Origin: Morchella semilibera
Taxonomy: Eukaryota > Ascomycota > Pezizomycetes > Pezizales > Morchellaceae
DNA length: 64,000 nucleotides
Direction: 5' to 3'
Assembly: GCA_009192285.1 (NCBI GenBank)
Contig: CM018603.1
Location: 7,189,613 to 7,253,612 of the forward strand
Made by a program: the position numbers and the translations under genes. Under the pieces are notes generated by a model, which searched no databases, was not told the origin of the DNA, and saw nothing but the letters and a program-made list of their open reading frames with translations. How positions within the stretch are numbered: position 1 is the first letter of the stretch; every line of letters begins with the position of its first letter. This document shows, piece by piece, positions 10,810 to 22,084 of this stretch.

Positions 10810-13644
10810 TCATATCTTGATCTCCCGGTGCACATCCCTATGATGGTCGCCTTCGCGATGACTGTGCCCGCCTCCCCTATGACTTTGTGACGTCGGCGGC
10901 CTTTCCCTATCCGACGATTTCCCTGAGGACCCTGTTGCTGGCCGCTCCTTATCTTTCTCCTTATCGGACTTTGATGGCTTGTCGATCGTCATCTTTTTGT
11001 CAAAGAGTCGTCGTGTAGCATCAAGCAGTCCGCCCTTCTTTGCATCCTTCTCCTTCTCCTCCTTTGGTGTCTTGTGTCGGTGCTTGTCCTTGGTATCCTT
11101 TGTACTGCTGTTCTTTGAAGCCTTCTCTTTGAGTTCCTTTAGCTCTTCCTTGGTCTCCTCCTTGATTGTCTCTGGTTCTTCTCTGCGCCCACCGCTGCGT
11201 GACCTCTTTGCTGCTGCTGAACTACTACAATCGTCACAGGTCTCCTTGTTGTCACAGTGATGCTTCTCCCGGCGCTCCTTCTTCTCCTTTCGCTCTTTCC
11301 TGTGCACACTACGGCCATCAATTGTTGCATCATCATCATCCTCAGCTACAGCATCCTCTTCGTCAGTCTTCTTCTTTCGTTCCCGCCTCCCACCAGCTTC
11401 ATCGCGCTCTTCGATACGTCGTGCTTTCTTCTCTGCCTTCTTCCGCTCCACCTCCTTCTTCTCTTTCTCGAACCGCCGCTCCGCTCGTCGTCGCTGACCG
11501 AAAGTTACATTGCTGGCACTGTCGTCCGGGCCAAGTACTATACTCTTCCCACCGTCCCATTCCTCCACTGGTGGTAGAAGCAGCTCATTCTCATCTTCTA
11601 GTTCATCCGGAATTGGTACGGACACTATTGGTACGTCGCCTTCGGCCAGTTGTTGCAAACTGCGCTTCTTCATTTTCTTTGCTATGCCATTCTGGCGCTC
11701 CTTCAGCGCACGGCGGACTACAAGAGCCCGATTGTGGAGTTCTTCAATCTCATCATCGAGACCTTCGAGGACACGTAGGAGGCTACGGTCGAGGCTGGTG
11801 ATTGTTCGAAGTTCCTCCTCTTCGTCGCGGGGAAGGGCGTTGCTGGATCCGTCGAGGAATCCATCGAAACGACCAGAGTTAATTAGCTCCATTTCTGCGT
11901 CGGAGAGGCGGGAAACAGCAGTCAGGAGTGGGTGGAGCTCGTCGTGGAGGAGGAGGTATAGTGCGATAATAGGTGCAGTGATGGCCGCGGGTGTATGTTG
12001 CGGGTACAATCGAACCAGGGCGAGTTTTGTGGCGGCGATGATGTGAGGATCAGACAGGTAGGCGCGGAAGACAAGTATCTGAGTCTGGTTCAGAATTCCT
12101 TCAATGATCTGCACCACAATCTCGCTGTGCTCGTCAAAGTCGCCATCTTCGCTCAGACATGACGTAGAGGTGGGGGATGGTGGTGGCTGTGAGCGTTTTA
12201 GCACCCTTTCTACCTCCTCAAGCCAATCCTCAACCTTGCCAGTCTTCTGCTTCGCGCCAGCGACTACAGATTTTGCGATCTCAGATTGTGCGAGCTCCTT
12301 GGTGATGTACATACTTGGCGGGTGAAGGTGGGATGCTCCATCGTCGTCTCCGCTGGCCCCGCTTAGAATCGATGCTTCAATGTTGCGCCGCGACATCAGG
12401 CCTTTAACTGGAAGTACACATAGACATGGCCGAGTACGTCCTCCACGGATGTACTCTAATATATCATGCCAGCCGACGCCATCTACACCGAGGTCCCTTG
12501 GGAATACACCGCCTACCTGTTCAAGGAGCTTCCTAGCGACGCTATGATACCCATTTGCGACCGCGATGCTGCCACCGTTAGAGAGGATGCTGTGATAGTT
12601 TTCCAACATTATATTCAGATTTGCAAAGACTGCCGACACTGGCTGGTCTGTGTCTATGCTGTCATCAAGTGAGTCTGGGTCCTGCCAGGGGTGGAAGTTT
12701 GTTGATACTGGATTTGGGAGAGAGCCATTCGGAAGGAGGTAGTCTATAGGCTGGCGACCCAGTTTTTTGCCCATCCGACTGACATCCTTTAGTGATGCGT
12801 TTGACGATGATGTTCCGGGGCGGAGAGCGCCGGGGGAGCCACCGCGAACGGCGATGGCCTGCGGTCCGTAGCGGGAGGACGATGTGGTGCGGGTATTGTT
12901 TGTGCCGCGCCTTGTCAGTGGGGGAGAGGGCGGTAGAGCGGTAATACTTGGGTGACCAGGTGAGCGAACTCCTTCCTCTCTCAGTACCCGCGAGAGTGAA
13001 AGTGGAGACAATGGTGTGGTGGTTGATGAAGTTGTTGTTGTGGTAGTGGATGTTGTAGAGCTGTGTGTATCGGAGACCTGCCGAAGGGGAGGGGGAACGG
13101 GGAGGGACACCGGGGCTGGCCGCGGTTTGTTGCTACTACTTGGACTCTGTTTGGGGCCGTCCCGCTTGGGGACAGTCTTGATCGAAGGCATGGACAACTC
13201 TTCTACTTCCTCTTGTGCCTCCGGTGTTGCTGGAGTTGTTGTGATGTCGACAACAGCAGCAACAGCAGCAGCAGCAGGAAGAGAGAGTGTCGGCGGAGAA
13301 GGCGGAGCTCTGTGCGGCTCAGGCACAAGCACAGGTTCTGAGAAGTATTGTTGCACGTCCACTACCGGAGCGGCTCTTCCTACGGTTGTTTCCTGCTCGT
13401 CAAAGTCCACCTCCTCTTCGTTATCGGTCTCTGCAGAACCAGAGATTGCAGTAGATGCACGAGTTGTAGCAGGCGGTGTGGGAGGGGTTTCTCCAGAAGC
13501 AGGAGCAGCAGCAGCAGCGACTCCACAACCACCCACGAGTTGTTCTTCGGAAGAAATCGAGCGCAGTAGTAGGACTGGGGAGTGTTGGCGCTGTCGCCCA
13601 TGCGTCTCTTCCAGTGACGAAGGAGGGGGTGATAAATCGGCCAT
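10810..13644 (-). CDS. 944-residue protein with a helical centre and highly charged C-terminus, unknown function
   Basis: One long open frame starts at MADLSPPPS and ends HREIKI. The first 300 residues are low complexity (Ser, Thr, Pro, Ala, coded partly by CAG and ACA repeats near 13250-13280 and 13480-13520). A folded, mainly helical part follows at about 300-640: it begins near LGRQPIDYLLPNGS, contains a segment around NLNIMLENYHSILSNGG, and ends with a heptad-like stretch near LRVLEGLDDEIEELHNRAL. After residue about 700 the chain is almost pure Lys, Glu, Arg and Asp (for example FEKEKKEVERKKAEKKARR), predicted as a long charged helix or coiled coil with nuclear-type basic clusters, ending in a His-rich tail. 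No catalytic motif is visible. It resembles scaffold or RNA-associated proteins only in composition; I do not recognise the family. The opposite strand shows long shadow frames caused by the biased composition. Confidence 0.8.
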   Translation of the reverse strand: MADLSPPPSSLEETHGRQRQHSPVLLLRSISSEEQLVGGCGVAAAAAPASGETPPTPPATTRASTAISGSAETDNEEEVDFDEQETTVGRAAPVVDVQQYFSEPVLVPEPHRAPPSPPTLSLPAAAAVAAVVDITTTPATPEAQEEVEELSMPSIKTVPKRDGPKQSPSSSNKPRPAPVSLPVPPPLRQVSDTHSSTTSTTTTTTSSTTTPLSPLSLSRVLREEGVRSPGHPSITALPPSPPLTRRGTNNTRTTSSSRYGPQAIAVRGGSPGALRPGTSSSNASLKDVSRMGKKLGRQPIDYLLPNGSLPNPVSTNFHPWQDPDSLDDSIDTDQPVSAVFANLNIMLENYHSILSNGGSIAVANGYHSVARKLLEQVGGVFPRDLGVDGVGWHDILEYIRGGRTRPCLCVLPVKGLMSRRNIEASILSGASGDDDGASHLHPPSMYITKELAQSEIAKSVVAGAKQKTGKVEDWLEEVERVLKRSQPPPSPTSTSCLSEDGDFDEHSEIVVQIIEGILNQTQILVFRAYLSDPHIIAATKLALVRLYPQHTPAAITAPIIALYLLLHDELHPLLTAVSRLSDAEMELINSGRFDGFLDGSSNALPRDEEEELRTITSLDRSLLRVLEGLDDEIEELHNRALVVRRALKERQNGIAKKMKKRSLQQLAEGDVPIVSVPIPDELEDENELLLPPVEEWDGGKSIVLGPDDSASNVTFGQRRRAERRFEKEKKEVERKKAEKKARRIEERDEAGGRRERKKKTDEEDAVAEDDDDATIDGRSVHRKERKEKKERREKHHCDNKETCDDCSSSAAAKRSRSGGRREEPETIKEETKEELKELKEKASKNSSTKDTKDKHRHKTPKEEKEKDAKKGGLLDATRRLFDKKMTIDKPSKSDKEKDKERPATGSSGKSSDRERPPTSQSHRGGGHSHREGDHHRDVHREIKI

Positions 13645-16225
13645 ATTCCGTCCCTATTACTCGCCTCTTTTTTATTTTTATTTTTTTAAATTTAATCCCC
13701 TTTTTTTTTGTGTGCTGTATGGATTGTTTGGTGCTTGTGGAAGAAGAACAGTGGAGAGTGAGTGAGGGCAAATAGACGTGGTGTATGTATATGCGGAAGT
13801 AACGGCTCAATGGAGGAGGAGCCTCGAGCTGTAACTTACAGGAGGAGGTCAGCGTGGGTGCGAGTGAGAGGAGAACAAGTATCCAAGCAACAAGCAGCAG
13901 GCGGGATGTAAATCGGGAATATTCGCGAACCACAGCCGGAGATAGGGTAGTTAAATGAGGAGTTTCTAGCCTGGGAGTATATCGTTGGAGGGGGGGGGGG
14001 GTTCTGGTTTTCTGTTCTCTTTGGTTGTAGGTATACCTACGGGAATTTCTCACAGACTGACTGACACTGACACTGACAGCAAGAAGGGAACTAACTCGTT
14101 GGAAAAATATCACGGAGAGCAGGAGAAAGAAGGACTGGATTCTTTTTTTTTTGGATGTGATATTATGATGTGTGATGATGTGATGTGATGCGTGATTGAA
14201 GATGATGATATGTGGGGAGACACCCTGTCTCTTTCTCTTTGCCTCTCTGAGCTATCCTTCTCTTCTCGAGGGTCTCTCTCTCTCACGTTCACTGTTGACA
14301 CTATCCTCGCTGCAATGAGGAGTAACTCTCGAAGGATGGATGACGAGAAAAACAATTCAGCGTCCCGAATCAAACAGTGGAACTAGTAGAACCAGAACCA
14401 GGAGACGATGTGGTAAGAGAGAACTAGGGGATAAGGTGATAGATATCGTGGATCGGGGAACTGTCAGAGGCTGAATCAATCATGTGTTGAGAAGTGGTTA
14501 TGCAACCTATGAGGTTATTAGAGTACTTACTGCGGCCCACAATGCCTACTAGCTACCCTGGTTGAAGGGGCTATGGATAGAAAGAGTTGTTGTGTTGTAT
14601 GGATGGATGAGCTACAACGAGCGAGAGTGAGAGGGAGAGAAAGAGAGATGACTTGCTTCTTTTTTGCTCCTTGATCCTTTTACTTTCCTTCACTTTTTTT
14701 TTTTTTTTTTTTTTTATTTCTTCACTTGAGTTGAACCCTCGCTTCCTAGACAGGGATTGTTTAATGGTACTTTAAGACATAGAGTGCTCTACTCTACTGG
14801 AGGGGCAGGGGTATTTAGGTTACGGATATGGCTGTACTACTGCGACAAATACATACATGGTACTTCATTACATTCATTACATTGAGATTCCCCGGCGCCT
14901 TTTCTCCGCCCTTTCCCCTCCCCTCCATCCCTTCTCCCTTAACTTTAACTACCTTGCTCCCATCCTTCTTCCCATTCTATTCTATTCTCTTTTTTTTCCC
15001 CATTTATATCCTAACAGTACTATAGTATGGGGAATTATAAGATGTATGTAAATCATGTATGTAGGTACCTTTCCCATAGCCAACCAGCAAGACAGACACA
15101 TCCTCGACGTAACAGGGGGGACTCGCCATTGCAACAGACACGTTGGCATACCCTTTTTTTTTTTTTTTTTTCTTATTTTCCTGTTGTGTGTGGTGCGTTG
15201 ACATGGCACTGCAGGTGGTGGTGTGGAAATAATAAGAAGTGTGTGTGAGAGAGTGTGTGCCCTACGTATGATACCCTGTCCTACCCTGTCCTACCCCTCC
15301 CTCCCCTAGTGCTAGGAGTTATGGAAATGATTGAGATTCGCCTGCCTTGCGAACACCTTTTTTTTTTTTTCATCTACCGAGCTTGGGGGTTCATCTACTC
15401 AGTATGGGGTCTACTCGCAGTGGGGGTAGATGCGGTGTACAGTCAGGCCTGGTAACTGGTACACTTTTTATTTTTCTTACTGTATCTATGCTCGACCCCC
15501 CCCCCCCATCGATACGGCTCATCTTCTTCATCATCTCTCTCTGATAAGATAAAGAAGTAGGTACTTAGATAACCTACATCCCAAGCTAAATCCAACGTCT
15601 AGGGGGTTCTGGAGGTAGAGCTGCGGGTTCATCAGTTAATCCTTGTCTTTTGCCGCCCCTAGGCCTCATGCTCAGTGCGGCCCTGTTCTGCATTTACACT
15701 CCCGCCCTGTTCGAACAGAAAAAGGAAGCTGAGGTATATTCCGACACACCACAATCATCATCACCGCCCGGCCGGATCTGGAACAAGAAGGGTTAAAAAA
15801 AAAAAAAAAAAGAAAAAAAAAAACCAATTTTTGAAATTTCCTCCATCCCGAGACACAAAAAAAACGTCCCGCTGTACGTAATGTAGCTTCAATCATGGGG
15901 AAACTCATTGTTTGGTTCTCGATCGATAAGATGGATGATCTTAAGTAGGTATCACCAACCCTCATCTACAGTAGATATATATATGTATGTAGGCAGAGTA
16001 GAAAATTCCCTTTCATGTACGACTCGTGTGACGTTACTAGAGTGGCATCATCGCGGACTAGAGGAGACATGAATCACGTGAGAGAGGACAAGGTTCGGGG
16101 CCAAAAGCAATTAAAGATTAAAGATTAAAAAAGCTACACTTTACACCCCCATCTTCTCAATCTATCTGCCAGCTCCAGTTTGAGCCGTTGTTTTGCATAC
16201 GGCCATTCTCGGGCCTCTCCCCACC
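13645..16225. other. Intergenic region with many homopolymer tracts
   Basis: About 2.6 kb upstream of the 944-residue gene. It holds long T or A runs (14694-14715, 15151-15170, 15358-15370, 15797-15823), a C-run near 15498 and CTCT repeats near 14275. Several frames of 60-100 codons exist but consist of homopolymer-derived Phe or Lys runs. I see no RNA gene or spliced model here. Confidence 0.6.
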
Positions 16226-16504
16226 ATGTCAACCCCGGCCGGAAAGCTCTCCAGCACCTCCAAGATTGGCAAGCACCGGTTGGCGGAGGTGCCATCTAAG
16301 AAGGGAATCGGATATACGATGAGGGGTCTACACTGGATCGAGAATTCGCCTATTGAAACCCACCACCGTCTTGTAGTTGTCCTTTACTGGGCGTTAGTAT
16401 CTACTGGTGCGTTCATTCAAGCTCGGGATCTTTTATAGGCATTTAAATGGTTTGCAACGACGTCCGACTATTTGATGAGTCCGGAAGTAATCGAGGAAGA
16501 GTAA
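16226..16504 (+). CDS. Small single-helix membrane protein, two possible forms
   Basis: An ATG in good context (CCACCATGT) opens a 70-residue frame that starts MSTPAGKLSSTSKIGKHR, continues through GLHWIENSPIETHH, and ends in a hydrophobic helix (LVVVLYWALVSTGAFIQ) and stop TAG at 16436. The same frame continues past this stop for 21 sensible codons (AFKWFATTSDYLMSPEVIEEE) to TAA at 16502. A 42-nt segment, 16397-16438, begins GTATCT and ends TAG and is a multiple of three, so removing it as an intron would join both parts in phase. It would be very short and lacks a clear branch site. A further GTAAGC donor at 16501 allows yet another exon. The family is not recognised; basic N-terminus plus one helix would suit a mitochondrial or endoplasmic reticulum membrane protein. 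Confidence 0.35.
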
Positions 16505-18458
16505 GCTGGCGGACATTCGATTGAAGAAGGAACCCCATTCTGCCACGAGCTGACTTCCTCCAGTAATATCATCCATATCCAATTATACTGAGTTTGGTGG
16601 CTTTCCTTCTCAAGGGGGAAGAAGAGTATGAGCCCGGGCTCTGAAACCAGTCCAGTTATCCAGGGCGGCCATCCTGTTCACCACACATAAACACGGGTCG
16701 GAGTGGAAGTTATGAGGACAATGTTTAGCATCTTGAGAAAGAGGTCTTCTCTGTTCTGTCTGTGCTGGCCGGATTGACTTTTGTCAGTGGAACGTACGTT
16801 GCGAAAACAGGGGCGGTCGAGACTTGCCTCTTGGTGTTGAGGAGGGGGGCATCGATGGTGGGCAAGAGGTACATCATGTAGTTACATGTAGTTATACCCT
16901 CGCCAAGATACTACTAGCCCTGAGTAGCATAGCTAAACCCGTTTGGGTGGGGGTATGATATTGCCCCGTAGAGTGATAAATCATGATGTGCTTCGGGATA
17001 GCGGATAAGGGGCACGAGAGCTCGCCCCCCCGCAAAGTTTGAAACCGAACCGAGCCCATCCTGCATAATGGATATGGTGGTATCCAATCGTTGGTCAGGA
17101 GGGAGGTGTGTGTATTTTTGGCGTGTATGGCCCAGTATGGGGTGTGGTGATCAGGAAACGTCGAGAAGGACTCTGTCATTTACACATGTTAAAATCAACA
17201 GCAGGCCCAACTTTAAAATCGTGGCTAGAGTACATATAGTAGGTATATATTTCTTAACAATCGCATTTAGGCTAGGTGGTGTGAAGAAATATTCTTTTTC
17301 CCCAAAGAGCGGGGTTCAAGTTGCGGGGCTGGCTTGAGGGGCCGAGAGGTGGTGAGGAGGAGGTGAGGAGGTGAGGAGGTGGAGGTGAGGAAAAAGTGTT
17401 GGGATGCAGCAGCACTTACTCTAGCGTGCAGATAGTTTGTAATTGTGTGAGGGGGACGGCGGTAAAATTTTACACTACAATACATCTAAGTTATTCACAA
17501 CCCTAACCCTTCAATTGTTACTGAACCTTTACATGTGGTTAGGTGCTGTCTTGGCATTGATTCTCGTTCCGCAGAATCTAGAAGCATATGCCTTGTTCAT
17601 GTATAGAATGCACTGTACCAGGTTCTGTCGAGGTTAGATCTTGCAAGGCCTACCAGGCGGTGGTTCTCCAGCTACGGCGCCTAAAAGTGAGTAAGATTGT
17701 TGTCAATGTTTAAGAGATGCCGTATATCTCAGCTGGCGTTTCGATCAACATGATCGGCACTTGCACACAGTTACGCGGCTCTATGTTGAAACAAATCAAA
17801 ACTCATCTGAGCCACACAACCGTCAGCTGTACCGAAGTTTATGTTGGATATCAAGTGAGATCTCTCGTATAAATTAGGCAACAATATCGGATACTCATTG
17901 GCCTTATGTGTAATAGTGAGACGTCAACGCATAATGTTGGAAGTGGCTGGTGAGTGGCTAAGTAGGTACATGCATGTAGAGTAGAGGCTCAGCGGGCTAC
18001 ATGTACCTACATAATCAACCTATCGCTGAGAGGACCATTCACAGAAAAGAATTGTATTGTTGAAACAGCACTTTAACCCTATGAAGCGTTCATTCCAAAG
18101 ATACATACAATACATACATGTGCTCTACTTGACAGCAAATCCCCTACAGACCAATATGGGATATATCTTCTGAAAATCGCTGCGGATCAGTCATAAACCT
18201 GATACTCAGCTTGATCCTCAGGTATAATTACCTACAAATACATTGATTCAGCAGGGTTATTTAGGTACCTTAGTATGACTCACGCCTTCTTCCTCCTCTC
18301 TCTCTCACAAAAAAAAAAAAACATGAAGGCAAGCAGGCAACCATAGCTATAACCCTAACCCATGCCAAGCATCTACTCGCCAACCCCAAGTTATGAGCTC
18401 ACCGAGCTCTTCAACTCATAGATAACGGGTTTTCCAGACAGATTTGACATAGAATCAG
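16505..18458. other. Intergenic region upstream of the first ankyrin gene
   Basis: About 1.95 kb. It contains a GAGG-type repeat at 17340-17390, two short AACCCTAACCC telomere-type words (17500-17511 and 18350-18361) and several TACATGTA-like sites. The short frames present have no family resemblance. Confidence 0.6.
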
Positions 18459-18519
18459 GTATGCTACCTCACCTTTATGAATAGATGGGGAGGAATGAGT
18501 CCTTACTAAACTTACGCAG
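18459..18519 (+). other. Likely intron in the 5' untranslated region
   Basis: GTATGC donor at 18459, TTACTAAAC branch site at 18502-18510 and GCAG acceptor ending at 18519 give a typical 61-nt fungal intron. It lies 25 bp before the start codon at 18545 of the ankyrin gene and so would be in its leader. It supports transcription of that gene from upstream of 18459. Confidence 0.6.
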
Positions 18520-18544
18520 GTAAAAGCAAAGACAAAAAATAAGC

Positions 18545-20449
18545 ATGAAGCTCCTCGAACTCCCCCCGGAAATCATCCTTTTGATAGCTGAGAGCCTCGG
18601 CACTGTTGATGAGATCAACAGGCTTGTCAAAACATGTCATAGTCTCTGTTCAATTGTTACTCCGGTCCTTCATGCCATGATGGACAAGAATAAAGTGCTT
18701 CACTGGGCAGCCCGCAACGGCCGCGGAGAGCTAATATCTCAACTTCTCATCTTGGGGGCTGATATTGAGTATAAGGATAGCAAGGAGCGTACTGCGCTCC
18801 ATTGGGCAGCTACATATGGCCATGATGCCGACTTAATCGAGAGGCTCGAAAGCGGACAACAAATATATGCCGTACACAAGTCAGATCTACACACAGTAGT
18901 TCCCAAGGATGACCATGCGGTTGCTGCAAGGGTCTTGCTGGATAATGGGGCAAACATCAGGGCAAGGACAAATTTTAAGACTCGAAACTGTCATCATGAG
19001 CCACTGCACTGGGCTACCGCCTGTGGAAATGTAGAGGTTGCAAAACTGCTTCTAGAGAGGGGTGCGGATATTGAACAGAAGGGTGGTGTTGTAGACTACA
19101 CACCCTTGATTTTGGCCGCAATCAATGACCACGAGAGCATCGTTCGGCTGCTTCTGAGCAACGGCGCAGATGTGAAAGCTACCACTATGTGGGATGAAAC
19201 GGCGCTCCACTGGGCCTCGTGGGCAGGTCATGAAGCGGTTTCGATTGTGCTGCTGGAAAACGGCGCCCCAACTGAAGATCTTGGTTCTGATGACCAAACT
19301 CCACTAATTGAGGCTGTACGTGAAGGACATGAAGGGCTTGCAAGAATTCTCCTTGAGAATGGGGCCAATGTCGATGCCTACAACATGGATCATGATACAC
19401 CTCTTCATATTGCTGCTCAGAAAGGGTTCCTGAGAATAGCCTCGCTCCTCCTCTCCCATAAAGCCCAGATCAATCTCATAAGTAACACCGACACTACTCC
19501 AATTCAACACGCTGCTATTATGGGGCATACGCCTATAGTGGCTCTCCTTCTCGATCACGACCCAAATCTCCGGGACGATGTAGATTCTCAAAATCACAAC
19601 CTTCTACACCACGCTGTCTCCGGACCTGGCGACCTTGGTATAATTAAGCTCCTCCTCGATCGTGGAGTCTCAACCACAACTCTCTCAACAGACGGTAGCA
19701 AAACCCCCGTCAAGCTAGCCCACAATCGCGGAAAACATGACTTTGTGACCGCCATACTCGCAGACTCCCCCCTCAGCTCCTTCAACCGCCCTGAGATCCT
19801 ACGGGATGTCTCAGCTCTCGACGCTGCCGCCCACGCTTCAAAAGAGATACTCGCCTCTCATGGTATCCCCGCCGAAGAACTAGGCCTCTACCTCATCGAC
19901 GCTCTCTACACAGCTTGCTCCGAAGGCCTCACAGATAGCGTCCGTGTCCTCATCAATCACGGTGCAAATGTCAACATCTCCCGCGATAACCACACCACCC
20001 CACTCCTGTGCGCCGTTACGAGTGGCAATGAGGCCACTGTAAGACTTCTCATATCCCACGATGCCCGCGTAAACTACTTCGAGGAACTCGACTTGATATG
20101 GAACCACCCCCGCAAAATCGAGATGCCGCTGTGCCGTGCCGCTGTTTGTGGCAACGTCTCGATAGCCCGGGTGCTCATTGAGTGTGGTGCAGACCTACAC
20201 CTAATGGACGCGCAGGGCCGGTCGCCGCTACATAGGGCAATAATGGAGTGTGGGGAGGGGAAGGGCGACGAAATGGTGCGCTTTTTGATGAGTCGCGGCG
20301 CTAATCCCTTTAAGGAGGATTTGGATGGGCTGACGTCCTGGGACATGGCTGGTGAGGGGTGGGCAAGGAAGGCTTTGATGGAATCTGGAATGGCAGACCC
20401 TTATCGCCACTGGATGGAGACCATGACCATGGAGGAGATGGGACAGTAG
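18545..20449 (+). CDS. F-box-like ankyrin-repeat protein, 634 residues
   Basis: A single-exon gene. Residues 1-45 (MKLLELPPEIILLIAESL, then HSLCSIVTPVLHAM) form an F-box-like helix bundle, the part that would bind Skp1 in an SCF ubiquitin ligase. From residue about 49 on there are roughly 14 ankyrin repeats with clear consensus words such as TALHWAA, LLLSNGAD, TPLHIAAQKG and SPLHRAI. Repeats 2-3 are separated by an insertion of about 35 residues, and the region near 410-455 is degenerate. The N-terminal F-box plus ankyrin order is common in large, fast-evolving fungal families; the target protein cannot be predicted. A leader intron lies upstream and a T-rich tract follows the stop. It faces another gene of the same architecture at 22085-23773. 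Confidence 0.88.
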   Translation: MKLLELPPEIILLIAESLGTVDEINRLVKTCHSLCSIVTPVLHAMMDKNKVLHWAARNGRGELISQLLILGADIEYKDSKERTALHWAATYGHDADLIERLESGQQIYAVHKSDLHTVVPKDDHAVAARVLLDNGANIRARTNFKTRNCHHEPLHWATACGNVEVAKLLLERGADIEQKGGVVDYTPLILAAINDHESIVRLLLSNGADVKATTMWDETALHWASWAGHEAVSIVLLENGAPTEDLGSDDQTPLIEAVREGHEGLARILLENGANVDAYNMDHDTPLHIAAQKGFLRIASLLLSHKAQINLISNTDTTPIQHAAIMGHTPIVALLLDHDPNLRDDVDSQNHNLLHHAVSGPGDLGIIKLLLDRGVSTTTLSTDGSKTPVKLAHNRGKHDFVTAILADSPLSSFNRPEILRDVSALDAAAHASKEILASHGIPAEELGLYLIDALYTACSEGLTDSVRVLINHGANVNISRDNHTTPLLCAVTSGNEATVRLLISHDARVNYFEELDLIWNHPRKIEMPLCRAAVCGNVSIARVLIECGADLHLMDAQGRSPLHRAIMECGEGKGDEMVRFLMSRGANPFKEDLDGLTSWDMAGEGWARKALMESGMADPYRHWMETMTMEEMGQ

Positions 20450-22084
20450 ATTGCCTGTCTTTTTCATTTTTTTCTTCTCATTTTTCGTTTTTTTTCCTTT
20501 CATTTTTTGCAGTTTGCTGAGTATCTCCCCCCAAACACTTTTTTGAAATATGTACGATATACCTTGACTATAGTTAAGTCATGCGCGCGCGCCATGCTAT
20601 GTAGCATCAGAAACTTATTGTTTGGTTAACAATCAACAAAATTGATATCCAATGGGTGAGATTCGCAAACGGTCGTCGCTGACAGTATTTGTCTTCCAGA
20701 GCTCTATTCTTATCATCATCACCTAGGCTACTCTCGCCCAGATTATCTTGGTTGTCAATATAAACTAACGAGGAACGAGGATATGGCAAACAAGGGCTTT
20801 GCGAATGAGACTGCATATGGACCAGTAACAACCTTTCAGCATGATCTCTATATAAAACGAGTGAGCGCCTGTGCAAACCGAGTTCAGTTGTGGTGTCGCC
20901 CTGGCGCGGCACCTGTTAGCTTACTGGTAGATTCCTCTGTTGCGAATCGGTGTTACGACTGGTGCCAGGCCGGCGCTATTGTGTTAATCGCTGAAATTCT
21001 GCGCAGTGATAAACAATAGCTAAGATCACCGCGCTTACAATATATCCCCAGGAATGTGGGATATATAACGTTATTTGAGGAAAATTGATCGATACTAGCT
21101 ACTAGTACCCGGAGTGTGTGTGTCTCTCCCCCGCCATGATAATCGCCCTGGTACTCATTCATTCAAAAGTAAAGTCTTTAACTAACTAATACGGACTGTA
21201 GGTAGATTTCTGAAATTAATGTATACTGAGAGGCTGTAGGCTAGGGCCACTGTGCTGGCCGTGCTCATGACACTCTTTTATTTTACCGGCGTTTAGGCAG
21301 CCCGTATAATACATATGTATCCAAAAACACCACAAGTTAATTTCAGGCACAGAGTAGGATGGATACGGACAAGAAAAGAGGAACAATAACCGAGAGTATC
21401 CCTTTGGTTGAGATTCGAAGAAATGATAAGAGGTTTTGATAACTGTAACGTTTCTTCCGGCGGTTCCGTCTTACCCTTATTTTACCCGCGGCCGCATCCC
21501 CCGCAAAAAGGAAAAAAAGAAAGAGAGGAACACCCCAACCACAGAACAGCTCGTCCTAAGCCTCTTGGGGTTAGGCGGAGTTAATGTCCGAGTGATATCT
21601 CGTGCTGCAAAATGTGCCTGGCGACCACTTTTTTTATATAATGGGGAGATAACGAACACCTCCTACCTCAAGCTCACTCTGATATCATGTATTCCAGACA
21701 AAACTGGGACCACTAAATGCAATATTCTCTATGCCCTACCGCAGAATCAGATGGGGAGAGTCGATGAGCTCTTCGGAGTGGGTCGCTGCATTACATTTTC
21801 TTTGTCGGCGGCCGTGAGATGGGAGGGCAGAGCACATAAGTTATCGTTTGTCTTGATATGATTTATTTATTTATTATACGATAAAAGCTGGATAATCTAC
21901 AGTACAGGGTAGAGGTAGCTTAAAAGCCAGTAAGAAGACCTAAGAAAGTCATATCAGGAATGTGTATCACCAGTATACGAATTAATTAGAGGAGAAAGAG
22001 AAAGGAAAAAGAAGAAGGAAAAAGAGGGGGGAAAAATAGAAAGAAAAAATATAAGAGAAAAAAAATAAAATGCGTTTCCCACCA
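20450..22084. other. Region between the two convergent ankyrin genes
   Basis: About 1.6 kb serving as 3' flanks of both genes. It starts with a T-rich tract (20460-20510) and ends with an A/G-rich tract (21985-22075). An open frame of 141 codons at 21436-21861 has no recognisable domain and poor start context, and is not accepted as a gene. Confidence 0.6.

Noticed and set aside
11166-13765. Several plus-strand frames of 90-250 codons
   Set aside because: They are shadows of the 944-residue minus-strand gene, produced by its Ser/Glu/Lys-rich codon use.
21436-21861. Plus-strand frame of 141 codons between the ankyrin genes
   Set aside because: It has no recognisable motif, an odd Lys-run and poor start context, and no splice partners were seen.
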